Assembly: GCA_028278455.1 (NCBI GenBank)
Contig: JANQEH010000186.1
Location: forward strand, 1-64,000
Direction of reading: 5' to 3'
Source of the DNA: a bacterium
GTDB lineage: Bacteria; SM23-31
DNA: 64,000 nucleotides
The position numbers and the translations under genes were made by a program. Within the stretch, counting starts at the first letter, position 1. Every line of letters begins with the position of its first letter. A model generated the notes under the pieces. It saw nothing but the letters and a program-made list of their open reading frames with translations, searched no databases and was not told the origin of the DNA. Positions 51,054-60,804 of this stretch are shown one piece after another.

Positions 51054-52049
51054 TTACCCTTTATCAATACTCCTCTTGATTTCGATCTTTTCATGCAGCA
51101 GATATTTCTCGATCACCAGTTTTGTGATGAGCACAAGGAACAGTTCACAGACAGTGATAACCACTCTAAAAACAAGCGTAACAATTATAGCCACCGATTC
51201 TATCAGCATATCCTTCAGCATCAGGATCAAAATACCATCCCGTACACCTAGACCTGCCGGAGCAATGATCACAAGAAACCCCACGATGAAAGAGAATGAT
51301 ACAATCGCGATAATATAAACCAGAGTTCCGGGATCGATCACCGCTATTGAGTTGATTATCAGGTAAAAACTAATACCGACCGGGATCCATGAAGCTATTT
51401 CCAGAAGGAGGATCATGAATACTTCGTGATATTTAAATGTAAATCCCTCGATCCTGTCTCGTTTTACAAGGCTCAACGCAAAGTTAAGAAGTCTGAAAAA
51501 TACTGCAGGATGAAAGAATACGAGAAAGGCCGCAATAAGCGCGATAAATCCGTAGTAATACTGTTCAAAGATATCTGAATTGATGAAAAACAGAGAAAAC
51601 ACACAGATTATTACTACAGATATAGTAGAAAATGCCTGTTCCAGAATGAACTGGATAGAAATCTTATTAATCGAGGCAATATCTTCTTTCTTGTATAAAT
51701 ATGCCCTGCTGGCGGCTATCCATATTTTGCCCGGTATGTATTTTCCAAGCTGGGAATACATCCAGAATGCCCAGCATTTCAAAAAACCTACACTGATATT
51801 CAGTTTTCCGGCGAAAATATAAGATATTATCCCCTGGATGAGATAATGAAGGCAAAGAACGAGAAATCCGCCTGCAAGAAGTCCTATATTTAAATCAAAC
51901 TCGTATTCTCTTAACTGGTCGAGCCGTTCAAAAAGCGCATAGAATATAAATCCGAAGATTATCAGGGCAAATACAAATGGGAAGTATCTCTTTAAAAAGG
52001 CTTTTATCCTGCTGTTCGATCCGGTGTCTTTATGTGTATTCTTGCTCAC
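51054..52049 (-). CDS. Lysylphosphatidylglycerol synthase TM region / UPF0104-type flippase-like membrane protein
   Basis: Polytopic; CWAFWMYSQLGKYIPGKIWIAASRAYLYKKEDI and IVGFLVIIAPAGLGVRDGILILML are typical. Confidence 0.85.
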   Translation of the reverse strand: MSKNTHKDTGSNSRIKAFLKRYFPFVFALIIFGFIFYALFERLDQLREYEFDLNIGLLAGGFLVLCLHYLIQGIISYIFAGKLNISVGFLKCWAFWMYSQLGKYIPGKIWIAASRAYLYKKEDIASINKISIQFILEQAFSTISVVIICVFSLFFINSDIFEQYYYGFIALIAAFLVFFHPAVFFRLLNFALSLVKRDRIEGFTFKYHEVFMILLLEIASWIPVGISFYLIINSIAVIDPGTLVYIIAIVSFSFIVGFLVIIAPAGLGVRDGILILMLKDMLIESVAIIVTLVFRVVITVCELFLVLITKLVIEKYLLHEKIEIKRSIDKG

Positions 52050-52097
52050 TTATACTTTTTGCCTTCATGTTCGTTTGCAGGTACCGGAATTCTTGCA

Positions 52098-53936
52098 TCA
52101 CTTTCCGGTATTGTTCTTTTTCCATTCTTCTTTCACCTGTAATACCCAGGTTGTGCGGTTTGGGCTGGTATAAACAAGATTAAACATGGATTCAAAAATT
52201 TCACTGTTTCCTGAAATTGCTCTTACAGCCATTCTCATATCCGGCCTTGTATTACATAGAATATAATAATCGACATCATTGTCTATGATTCTTTTCTGTA
52301 GATTATTGATCATCTCAGTTCCTTTTTCATTTGTGAACTGATTATCATAGGCATGATAAATCCTTGCATTAACGCTTTTTCTGCCGGAAAAAATGTACAT
52401 CTCTTTGTCAAGTCTCGAAGCAAGGATCGCATCTTCAGGTACATTCTCTTTTATCCACTCACCCGCTTCATAATATTCCTGCAGGGTAACTGAAGGGTAC
52501 TTCATCCCGGGATGCTGAGACTGGATATCCATATTGATATAGATCATGTTAATACTGAATATCAGTATCATACCGGACATCACCGCAAGCTTTGTGTATT
52601 TATTCTTTTCCTTCAGTTTAACAAATTTCAACAGGAATTCTAATAGAAATTTAAACCCAACAACCAGAAAAAAATACAGGAAAGGGATTAGCGGGACATA
52701 ATACCTGTTTGGTTCTATCAGGTAATTCCTTACCCCAATTGCATAAAAGATAATGATTGCGGTCAATGCCAGGACGCTCCTGTGTTTGATCAGGTTCACG
52801 AAAAGACCGACATAGACTATGATCGATAGTAAAATGGAAACAAACCTGGGTAATTTAACAACTATGTCGCTGAACATCATGGGAATGAACCATTTGTATC
52901 CCTGGGCTGCGATCAGGAACGGTTTATAAAACAAGTTGCCCAGAAGTCCGAATCCCCGAGAAGACTCTCTTGCACCTACTGTCCCTTCCCTTGCTGCAGA
53001 CTGCAGAAATCCCCCTATATAACCTGTATCCCCCGTTGCAACATAGTTTCTCACATTCCATAGAATTATTCCGGCAAAGACAATCGCACCGAAATAGAGC
53101 ATTTTTTTCCATTGACGTTTGTATAAGCCGAGGTAGATCACGAATGAAGCAAGCATAGCCAGACCATAGGGCTTGATCATATATGAATAAAAAACAACTC
53201 CCGCAGAAATAAAGAGATATTTCCCGATTTTGGGTGTGTCATCATCTTTGTATTTATCGAAAAAGTAGAAGGACATCATCATGAACATACAAAATGGGAT
53301 CTCAGTCATGATCACAGTCGAGAAATGCAGCAGGAATGAGCTGAAAACTGAAACTACGGCTACCAGGACTGCAGTCTCATCCTCAACATACTTCCGAAAT
53401 GCAATAAATGAGAAAAAAGCGCATCCGGCAGTCGTCAGCCCGATAATAAAATTTGCAAAGGCAATGTTTATCCCGAAAATAGTAGCAGGCAGAAGAATAA
53501 GGGGTAATCCAAAACCGAAATTAGGCTCGGATCTCGGCACGGGCATATGCACCCATTTATATCCGCTGAATGTCGAAATTGACCGGGACAGTATCAGGTA
53601 CAAACCTGAATCACCGCTGAGATACAGCGCAGTTGTCATCCTGAAAAGTATTCCGGCGAACGTCAGGATCACAAAAGCCGTTATAAGGTATTTTTTTTCA
53701 AGGAATTCCAATGGTTTAAACAGATTATATCCGATCATGCCTGTGAATCCCCAGAATAGCAGTATCCACAAATACCTTCCGCCCATCATGTAATTCATGA
53801 ATGGCTGGTTATACAAATTCGTGAATAACCAGATGGATATTATACCGAATATCGCAAGAAATATGAACGGAAAAGCTTCGAATTTCACCTTTTCCGTTAC
53901 CGGATTCTGCTGATTTTTCTTCTTCTTTTTTGCCAT
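52098..53936 (-). CDS. GT39/ArnT-like membrane glycosyltransferase
   Basis: Polytopic; FRMTTALYLSGDSGLYLILSRSISTF; LIEPNRYYVPLIPFLYFFLVVGF; C-terminal soluble region. Confidence 0.75.
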   Translation of the reverse strand: MAKKKKKNQQNPVTEKVKFEAFPFIFLAIFGIISIWLFTNLYNQPFMNYMMGGRYLWILLFWGFTGMIGYNLFKPLEFLEKKYLITAFVILTFAGILFRMTTALYLSGDSGLYLILSRSISTFSGYKWVHMPVPRSEPNFGFGLPLILLPATIFGINIAFANFIIGLTTAGCAFFSFIAFRKYVEDETAVLVAVVSVFSSFLLHFSTVIMTEIPFCMFMMMSFYFFDKYKDDDTPKIGKYLFISAGVVFYSYMIKPYGLAMLASFVIYLGLYKRQWKKMLYFGAIVFAGIILWNVRNYVATGDTGYIGGFLQSAAREGTVGARESSRGFGLLGNLFYKPFLIAAQGYKWFIPMMFSDIVVKLPRFVSILLSIIVYVGLFVNLIKHRSVLALTAIIIFYAIGVRNYLIEPNRYYVPLIPFLYFFLVVGFKFLLEFLLKFVKLKEKNKYTKLAVMSGMILIFSINMIYINMDIQSQHPGMKYPSVTLQEYYEAGEWIKENVPEDAILASRLDKEMYIFSGRKSVNARIYHAYDNQFTNEKGTEMINNLQKRIIDNDVDYYILCNTRPDMRMAVRAISGNSEIFESMFNLVYTSPNRTTWVLQVKEEWKKNNTGK

Positions 53937-53962
53937 CTTATCTTTCTTATATGATTATATAT

Positions 53963-54010
53963 AGAAAAAGCTCCCAATCGCCGATATTATTAGCTATCGG
54001 ATTTGAGAGC
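53963..54010 (-). terminator. Rho-independent terminator (minus strand)
   Basis: Minus strand GCTCTCAAATCCGATA...TATCGGCGATTGGGAGC followed by TTTTTC; long imperfect hairpin downstream of the 54-57 kb operon. Confidence 0.7.
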
Positions 54011-54144
54011 AGATCAGTGAAATTATTTTGTTCAATTTATTGTGATCGATGATTTAATGTATTAAACAGTGAAATTAACTCTTAAACCTGTTAAAGTCAA
54101 GCAGTATAACAGGTTCGTTTCTTTTATTAAAGTAAATTTTACCG

Positions 54145-54555
54145 TCAATCATCATATTTTGTCTTCAACTCATCGAACCCATCCAAGTCCAGATCCTGAA
54201 TTGAACCGATCCTGAACAAGTGAGCCCTGCATCTGCAGTCGGACGAACCGAATCCCTTTATTGCCTCACCCTGTCCGGCAACTATCCCTGCAAACCTGCA
54301 TTCTTCGTTTTTATCTGCTTCCCGGAAAAAGATTTTGCTGACCTGAAAATTTTTATCCGAAGTAATATAGTCGATATGCCATCGGATTATCTTTTCACGG
54401 GAAAGATGTCTATGCACTCTTTTAGTGAGATTATTTTGTGCAGAGCCAATATAGATGTAATTTCCCGGCTGAAATTCTACCTCTCCAAGAGCTCCCAGCC
54501 GAAGCTTTAGATATTTATTTGTGTTGAGGATTAGAAGATAGATACCCTTTAGCAA
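54145..54555 (-). CDS. DUF123 / GIY-YIG nuclease family protein
   Basis: GIYLLILNTNKYLKLRLGALGEVEFQPGNYIYIGSAQNNLTKRVHRHL...RWHIDYITSDKNF. Confidence 0.92.
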   Translation of the reverse strand: MLKGIYLLILNTNKYLKLRLGALGEVEFQPGNYIYIGSAQNNLTKRVHRHLSREKIIRWHIDYITSDKNFQVSKIFFREADKNEECRFAGIVAGQGEAIKGFGSSDCRCRAHLFRIGSIQDLDLDGFDELKTKYDD

Positions 54556-54557
54556 TC

Positions 54558-55898
54558 TTACTCCGTAAATTTCGGAAATTTCACTTTCTTACCATAAAAA
54601 AGATCATCGCCCCAGAGTGATATTGTACGGGCAAATGAGGAATTCCTTATACCTTTTCGCAGGATGTCGTGTATGAGAGTATCCGGATGGCTGAAAGGGC
54701 AGACTTTCATGCAAATCCCACAATCAGTTCCTATTATCCTCCAATATTGAAAACATTTTTCTATCTTCAGCATCCATTTTTCTACCCCCCTCACTACCAT
54801 TTTTTCATCATATGGTATAGATCCTGAAGGACAGTTCACAGCACATTTTTTGCATTTTTCGCAGAAGTCCTGAACCCCAAACTGTATAATTGGATCTGTT
54901 ATAAGCGGGATATCTGTCGTCACTGCGCCAAGCCTGATTCTGGCTCCGTATTTTTGGGATATCAGATAACCGAGTCTTCCAAGCTCTCCGAGCCCGGCAT
55001 CATAAGCCACAGGCGGGAGCATGATCTGGTAATTACTTCCAGCTACGTGAGCCCTCGCCGGATAGCCCAGATCACGGATATAACGCGCCAGAGCTATCGA
55101 GATCTTTTGAGCGTTCAGATATTGGAGAGCCGTCTCTTCTGTTATTCCTATCCCCGGGGCCTCATCAACTTTCCGGTAATCCATTTCAACAGTAAAAGCA
55201 ATGACAAACCTGTGAGTATTTTCTATTTCTGACCCCCATTCTTCAGGCCCCCTCCCTACATGAGAATAAACATAATTCGGATTCAGATCTGCTATTCCCA
55301 CCTCATCTGCACCAAGGTGAATTGTCATTTCTTTCAGCAGCATCGATGTCTGTTCAGGCTCAAACTTGCTCCTGATCGGATTGACAGAACCGTCCACCAT
55401 GGTGATCAGTCTTTCTTCAATCTCAAATAGCGATGCAATATATCCCGATCTCTCCGGTTGATAGAACTTTCCACCCGGTGCAAGGAGTTCCGGGAGACGC
55501 CTTATCCTGTCGTCAATTTTCCTATACTCAGGTCTCATTGAATAGTACCTCTCATACTTTTCGGTCCCTTGAGTATACTCTTCCCTGGCAAACATTGTGT
55601 CCCGTTCGTCAACTCTCTCAGTACTATCAGTGATTACTATCGCTGTGCTTTTACCTGAGGGAGCGAAAAAAAGTACTGCAAACAGAACAATTACAGCAGG
55701 CAGAATTATCAATATTGACGGATTCGCCGTGAATAAAAAAAAGTATCCATAAAATGCCGGAAGCAACGCTGCAAAAGCTATAGAACTTATTACAACAGAT
55801 CTCAACTTTTTCTCTGCAATAGAAGTCCTCGCAAACAATAAGAAGAAAACCAATACCTGGAAAACCGTTGTAATATAAACGATCTGAAATAATTTCAT
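54558..55898 (-). CDS. Reductive-dehalogenase-like (RdhA/QueG superfamily) Fe-S protein with N-terminal TM helices
   Basis: Three hydrophobic N-terminal helices; GADEVGIADLNPNYVYSHVGRG; GLGELGRLGYLISQKYGARIRLGAVTTDIPL; CEKCKKCAVNCPSGSI and CFQYWRIIGTDCGICMKVCPFSHP. Confidence 0.8.
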   Translation of the reverse strand: MKLFQIVYITTVFQVLVFFLLFARTSIAEKKLRSVVISSIAFAALLPAFYGYFFLFTANPSILIILPAVIVLFAVLFFAPSGKSTAIVITDSTERVDERDTMFAREEYTQGTEKYERYYSMRPEYRKIDDRIRRLPELLAPGGKFYQPERSGYIASLFEIEERLITMVDGSVNPIRSKFEPEQTSMLLKEMTIHLGADEVGIADLNPNYVYSHVGRGPEEWGSEIENTHRFVIAFTVEMDYRKVDEAPGIGITEETALQYLNAQKISIALARYIRDLGYPARAHVAGSNYQIMLPPVAYDAGLGELGRLGYLISQKYGARIRLGAVTTDIPLITDPIIQFGVQDFCEKCKKCAVNCPSGSIPYDEKMVVRGVEKWMLKIEKCFQYWRIIGTDCGICMKVCPFSHPDTLIHDILRKGIRNSSFARTISLWGDDLFYGKKVKFPKFTE

Positions 55899-57091
55899 TG
55901 GTTGACTCTATAACGTTCCATCAAATCGAGCGCTTTCTTCGCAAGGTGATATAAATGCGGATGAGCTCTGTTCCCGTTCGAGAGGATAGCAATTCCTATT
56001 TTCTGATCACGATCTCCCGCAAGGAATGCCGTATACCCGGGAACACTTCCACTGTGGGCAAAAACGGTATTCCCGTTGCGTTTGGAGATCCACCATGTCA
56101 GGCCATATCCGGTTGTCTCGTTTAACCAGCCGTGGCTAATAGGGCCGGCAAACTGATCATATTGTCTAGTCATGATCTCTTCGACAGTTGCCTCGGTGAG
56201 CAGTCTATTTCCTCTATAAACACCATTATTCATGTTTGCGATCAGCCAATTCGCCTGGTCGGTAATCGTTCCATAAACAATACCAGCCGGCCAAACATTC
56301 GCTTTCATTCTCATTGCAGGAACATATTCTCCGGACTGCAGCAGATAAGGGATTGCAAGCCTTTCTTCCATATCACGACGCGGAATAAAAGCTGTATCCT
56401 TCATCCCGACAATATCGAATATATTTTCCTGAATATATTTTTTGTAAGGTAAACCTGAAAACTTCTCGACAAGATACCCGATAAGACTGTAAGCCATATT
56501 GGAATAGACTACTTTCTCGAGAGGAGGCATAGTGACCTTCAGTGATTCACTCAGATAGTCCTTTAATGGAGGTGGAACAGTCTCTCCCCAGACATCATGG
56601 GGAACAAAGTCCACCGGCAGCCCGGATGTATGGGTCAGCAGGTGCCTGAATGTTACCCGGTTGTTCGGATCCTCATCCCGGATCCTGAAATCCGACAGGT
56701 AAGAGCTGACGTAATCATCCAGCTTAAATTTACCCTCTTCCATCTGCTGTAGCAGAGCAAACATAGACATGGATTTAAATGTCGATCCTATAAGATAGAC
56801 TGTACTTGTAACAGCCGGAGTTCGCGCCCAGATATTTGAGTAACCATAAGCGCTTTTCCAGACTATTTCCTCACCGGCTACAAGAGCAACAGTAACCGAG
56901 GGGATGCTCCCCTCGAGCATGGTTTTCCGTATTTCTGCTTCAAATTCAGGGATAATCCTGTCCAGATCTACAACCTGTGCTTTTACCTCAACCGAATGAA
57001 AAAAATTCAGGCCGGAGAATAATACTATCAGCACAAACAACCATCTTATCTTGTTTTGCTTCATATGATACCTCTCACTAAAAGAATCCAT
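55895..57091 (-). CDS. Serine hydrolase, class C beta-lactamase family
   Basis: Signal peptide; GSTFKSM (SxxK), VVYSNMAYSLIG (YxN), FAHSGSVPGYTAF. Confidence 0.95.
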   Translation of the reverse strand: MDSFSERYHMKQNKIRWLFVLIVLFSGLNFFHSVEVKAQVVDLDRIIPEFEAEIRKTMLEGSIPSVTVALVAGEEIVWKSAYGYSNIWARTPAVTSTVYLIGSTFKSMSMFALLQQMEEGKFKLDDYVSSYLSDFRIRDEDPNNRVTFRHLLTHTSGLPVDFVPHDVWGETVPPPLKDYLSESLKVTMPPLEKVVYSNMAYSLIGYLVEKFSGLPYKKYIQENIFDIVGMKDTAFIPRRDMEERLAIPYLLQSGEYVPAMRMKANVWPAGIVYGTITDQANWLIANMNNGVYRGNRLLTEATVEEIMTRQYDQFAGPISHGWLNETTGYGLTWWISKRNGNTVFAHSGSVPGYTAFLAGDRDQKIGIAILSNGNRAHPHLYHLAKKALDLMERYRVNQ

Positions 57092-57243
57092 AATTTTAAT
57101 TAATTGAGAGTTTAATCAATAAATATACTGCAAATTCACTTATTTCAAGGCTTTATTTAACACAGACACAAAGAAGTTAGGAGAGAGAATAAACTTCAAC
57201 TTCCCGGCTCTCTGAATCTCTTGAGTTATATATTTTTATAGTA

Positions 57244-59256
57244 TTATTTTTTGTCTTTTTCTTTCTCCAACTCTATCGGTATTTCAACTTCTTCGTTCCA
57301 GATGTACTTTGCAAACCACTGCCAGTTATGCCATACTGCGGCGAGTCGCTCTTTGGGACGGGTAATCCCATGCCCGAAATCCTTATAAACTATCAGCTTT
57401 GTCTCTACACCGACGTCCTGAAGTCCCTGGAAAAGTTCATATGCATTAGGTATAGGAACCCTCCGGTCAAATTCACCGTGCTGGATCAGAGTTGGTGTCT
57501 TAGATTTTTTAATATTCGTCATAGGTGAAGTTTTCTCGTATATTTTCATATCATCCCAAGGAGTAGCCTGCAGATAATGCCTTGTAAAGGGATGAATATC
57601 AGTGTTCACATAGTAAGTTACCCAATTAGAGATCCCTGCACCGACTGAAACAGCCTTAAACTTCTTTGAATTAGTGGTCAGGAAAGCCGAGATATAACCT
57701 CCCTGACTCCATCCCATGGCGCCAACTCTTTCAGGATCAGCTATCCCTTCTTTTATAAGATAGTCAACACCAGATTCCACATCCCACATATCACCAACTC
57801 CCAGATTCTTCACATTGAGTGATCTGAATTTCTCCCCATATCCGGCAGATCCTCTGTAATTCGGCTGCAGAATTATAGCGCCTTTTTCCAGCCACTGCTG
57901 TTGAGGATAAACATAATTTGAAACCAGAACCGGTCGCGAAGTACTACTCGGACCTCCGTGAATTATTACCATAAGGGGATATTTACTATTCGGATCAAAA
58001 CCATCCGGTTTCCAAAGTACCCCATCAATTTTGGCACCGTCTTTACTCTTCCAGGTTATGATCTCCCGGGTGCCGGTTTTCCAATCCGCAACCTGATCAG
58101 TGATTTCGGTGATTCTAACAGGATCAAATCGGGTAATATCGGTTTTATATATTTCCGACATTGTTTCCCTGCTGTAACCTGAAATGGCAATTGTTTTTTC
58201 ATCATCAGCGAAGCTTACACTATTGATGTTTTCAGGCGAATCGGCGATAAGCTCTACCGTACCTGTCTCGGGATCAAGAAGAAACAGATTTCTGAAAACC
58301 GTCTGACTCGCCAGACAGTAAATACCTTTTCTCGTCCATTTCTGGACGCTGAGATTTTCATCAAATCCTTCAGTGATCACTTCGATATCGCCTCCGCTTG
58401 CCTTTATTCTCGCTAATTCACCATTGGTATAATACCTGTTATCTCCTATCTTTGTTCCAAAAAGTATCCACTCTCCATCAGGAGACCAAATCGGCCAGCT
58501 ATCCGATCCGGGCTGTGCCACTAAAGGTGTTATCGACTTTGTCGAGACATCGATTATAGAAATATCCGTATGGATAAAAGAGTTTATCAGTGGATCAGGC
58601 CTGAAGTCAAATGCAATCTTCCTGCTGTCAGGCGACCAGTTATATCCTCCAACAGTCATATCTCCACCCTCCGTCAGCCGTTCAGCTTCAGCCGGATCAT
58701 CAATATCCACGTCTATCACCCAGAGATGTGTTACTCTGTATTCTGCATCTTCAACCTCAAATCTGCCATACATTTTCTCCCGTGATTTCATCTCCTCTGA
58801 TCTTGGTTCTGTTGAAGTAAATGCTATTTTTTTTCCGTCAGGTGACCATCTATATGAGTTGATCCCTTCTTTGTGGGTAGTATATTTGAATGCCTCACCG
58901 CCATTCGGGCTGATCAGATAGACCTGTCTTTTATCACCACGGTTGGCAATAAAGGAAATCCACTTTCCATCCGGAGACCATGCATGAGATGAACTGCTCC
59001 CATTTTTAGTCCAGGTAAGCTGGAAAGGTTCTTTTCCATCCTTTGCCAGCCATATTTCTGTATCATAACCGTTTTTTTCCCATTCCGTCTTTCTAATTGT
59101 ATATAAAACCATCTTTCCATCGGGAGAGATTGCCGGGCCACCTGCCGATTTAAGACTGAGCACTTCCTTGAATGAAGGTCCCGGAACACCAGTGTCCTGT
59201 CCATATACGACTGCAGACAGTCCCGAAATTACTAATATGATTAATACCTTTTTCAT
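57244..59256 (-). CDS. S9 family peptidase (DPP/acylaminoacyl-peptidase-like)
   Basis: Signal peptide; WSPDGKWISFIANR propeller repeats; VIIHGGPSS; GAMGWSQGGYISAF; HGEFDRRVPI; FGHG. Confidence 0.96.
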   Translation of the reverse strand: MKKVLIILVISGLSAVVYGQDTGVPGPSFKEVLSLKSAGGPAISPDGKMVLYTIRKTEWEKNGYDTEIWLAKDGKEPFQLTWTKNGSSSSHAWSPDGKWISFIANRGDKRQVYLISPNGGEAFKYTTHKEGINSYRWSPDGKKIAFTSTEPRSEEMKSREKMYGRFEVEDAEYRVTHLWVIDVDIDDPAEAERLTEGGDMTVGGYNWSPDSRKIAFDFRPDPLINSFIHTDISIIDVSTKSITPLVAQPGSDSWPIWSPDGEWILFGTKIGDNRYYTNGELARIKASGGDIEVITEGFDENLSVQKWTRKGIYCLASQTVFRNLFLLDPETGTVELIADSPENINSVSFADDEKTIAISGYSRETMSEIYKTDITRFDPVRITEITDQVADWKTGTREIITWKSKDGAKIDGVLWKPDGFDPNSKYPLMVIIHGGPSSTSRPVLVSNYVYPQQQWLEKGAIILQPNYRGSAGYGEKFRSLNVKNLGVGDMWDVESGVDYLIKEGIADPERVGAMGWSQGGYISAFLTTNSKKFKAVSVGAGISNWVTYYVNTDIHPFTRHYLQATPWDDMKIYEKTSPMTNIKKSKTPTLIQHGEFDRRVPIPNAYELFQGLQDVGVETKLIVYKDFGHGITRPKERLAAVWHNWQWFAKYIWNEEVEIPIELEKEKDKK

Positions 59257-59288
59257 TTGAAATCCTCTCTTTTATTGTCCTTAAATAA

Positions 59289-60452
59289 TTATATCTCGCT
59301 CGCACCGTCTTCTATCTTCGTTATGTAGATCTCCGGTTTGATACCGGTCTTTTCAGTGTATTCTTCATTAATAATCTTGCAGAAATCGTCGACCTTGCCG
59401 GATTCCACAATATTTATTGTGCATCCTCCAAAACCTGCACCCATCATCCTGCTGCCCATGTTACCATCTATTGTTTTTGCAATTTCCACCATTATATCCA
59501 GCTCCGAGCAGCTTACTTCATAAAGATCCCTGAGGCTGTCATGGGACTCATAAAGCAGTCCTCCGGCTCCGATAATGTTTTTCTGTTCAAGCGCCCTGAC
59601 ACACTCCAGGACTCTTTCGTTTTCAAAAACGACATGCTCACATCTTTTCTTGATGTTGTCCGGCAGTTTTTCTCTAAATTTATTAAAAAGTTCCGGGGAT
59701 ATATCACGAAGAAAATGAATACTGCTTTTTATCCCATTAAAATATTCAACACCTGTCTCGCATTCCTTTCTACGCAAATTGTACTCTGAATCAACCAGGC
59801 TCCGCTTCTTCAATGTGTTGCACAAAACAAACCTATGCTCCTTCATCTCGAAAGGACAGTATATATGCTCATTTGTCCTGCAGTCTAATAGAATTGCCAT
59901 ATCCTTCTTCGCCATACAGGATGAAAACTGGTCCATGATTCCGCATTGAACTCCTACAAAATTCCTTTCGGCTTTCTGGCAGAGATCTATCAGGAATAGT
60001 TCATCAAGACCAAGATTAAAAAGTCTGTCAATCAGAAGTGCTGCTGCAAGCTCAACTGCTGCTGATGAGCTCAAACCTGCCCCGATTGGTATATCTCCTC
60101 CGAAGACCATGTTGAACCCACCCGGTTTTTGTCCGGCTTTAATCAGCTCGCTAATTACACCTTTCTGGTAGTCAGCCCACCGGTGTTCGGCATTATGAAC
60201 AAGCTCGTCAAGTGAAAAACAAATACTCGATTTGAAATCAAGTGAATGAAGCTCAACATTATTGTCTTTCCTTTTTGAACCGCAGGCATAAATATTTTTG
60301 TCTATACCGACAGGCAATACAAATCCGCCGTTATAATCAGTATGCTCTCCGATTATATTTGCTCTACCGGGTGCTCTTACAGTTTTCTCGGGAGAAAAAC
60401 CAAATATCCTATCGTGGACTGTATGGATCGAATCAAGCAGTTTGTTATTCAT
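59289..60452 (-). CDS. galK: Galactokinase
   Basis: RAPGRANIIGEHTDYNGGFVLP; GGDIPIGAGLSSSAAVELA; GSRMMGAGFGGCTINIV. ATG at 60452 preferred over the track start 60524. Confidence 0.96.
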   Translation of the reverse strand: MNNKLLDSIHTVHDRIFGFSPEKTVRAPGRANIIGEHTDYNGGFVLPVGIDKNIYACGSKRKDNNVELHSLDFKSSICFSLDELVHNAEHRWADYQKGVISELIKAGQKPGGFNMVFGGDIPIGAGLSSSAAVELAAALLIDRLFNLGLDELFLIDLCQKAERNFVGVQCGIMDQFSSCMAKKDMAILLDCRTNEHIYCPFEMKEHRFVLCNTLKKRSLVDSEYNLRRKECETGVEYFNGIKSSIHFLRDISPELFNKFREKLPDNIKKRCEHVVFENERVLECVRALEQKNIIGAGGLLYESHDSLRDLYEVSCSELDIMVEIAKTIDGNMGSRMMGAGFGGCTINIVESGKVDDFCKIINEEYTEKTGIKPEIYITKIEDGASEI

Positions 60453-60804
60453 AATTTGTTGAGTCAGAATTGAGATAAAACTATTGTAATTTATCAATAT
60501 GTGAAAGATATGAGTTTTAATCAACTATTAATCTCAATAAATGATCTCATTCTTAGCCTCGCAATCCATAATACTTAACGTTGAATAAATGTTGATGAAT
60601 CATCAAATTATGTACAGAATTCAGCATATATTCTCTCCGGACAAAAAAAACATATATTTTTCAGCTTGAATTGTTATATTTATTCTGGCATTGATTTTGC
60701 GCGCTACATTGATTCTGTATATACCCTTATGGGATATCACTGTGGTTACAATTCAGTCAATTTATTAAGAAAAAAATGAAATAAGTTGTTTCAAACGAAG
60801 AATT

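Noticed and set aside
53281-53793. 170-aa plus-strand ORF opposite the GT39-like gene
   Set aside because: Antisense to a strongly supported polytopic membrane protein; composition is that of reverse-complemented codons.
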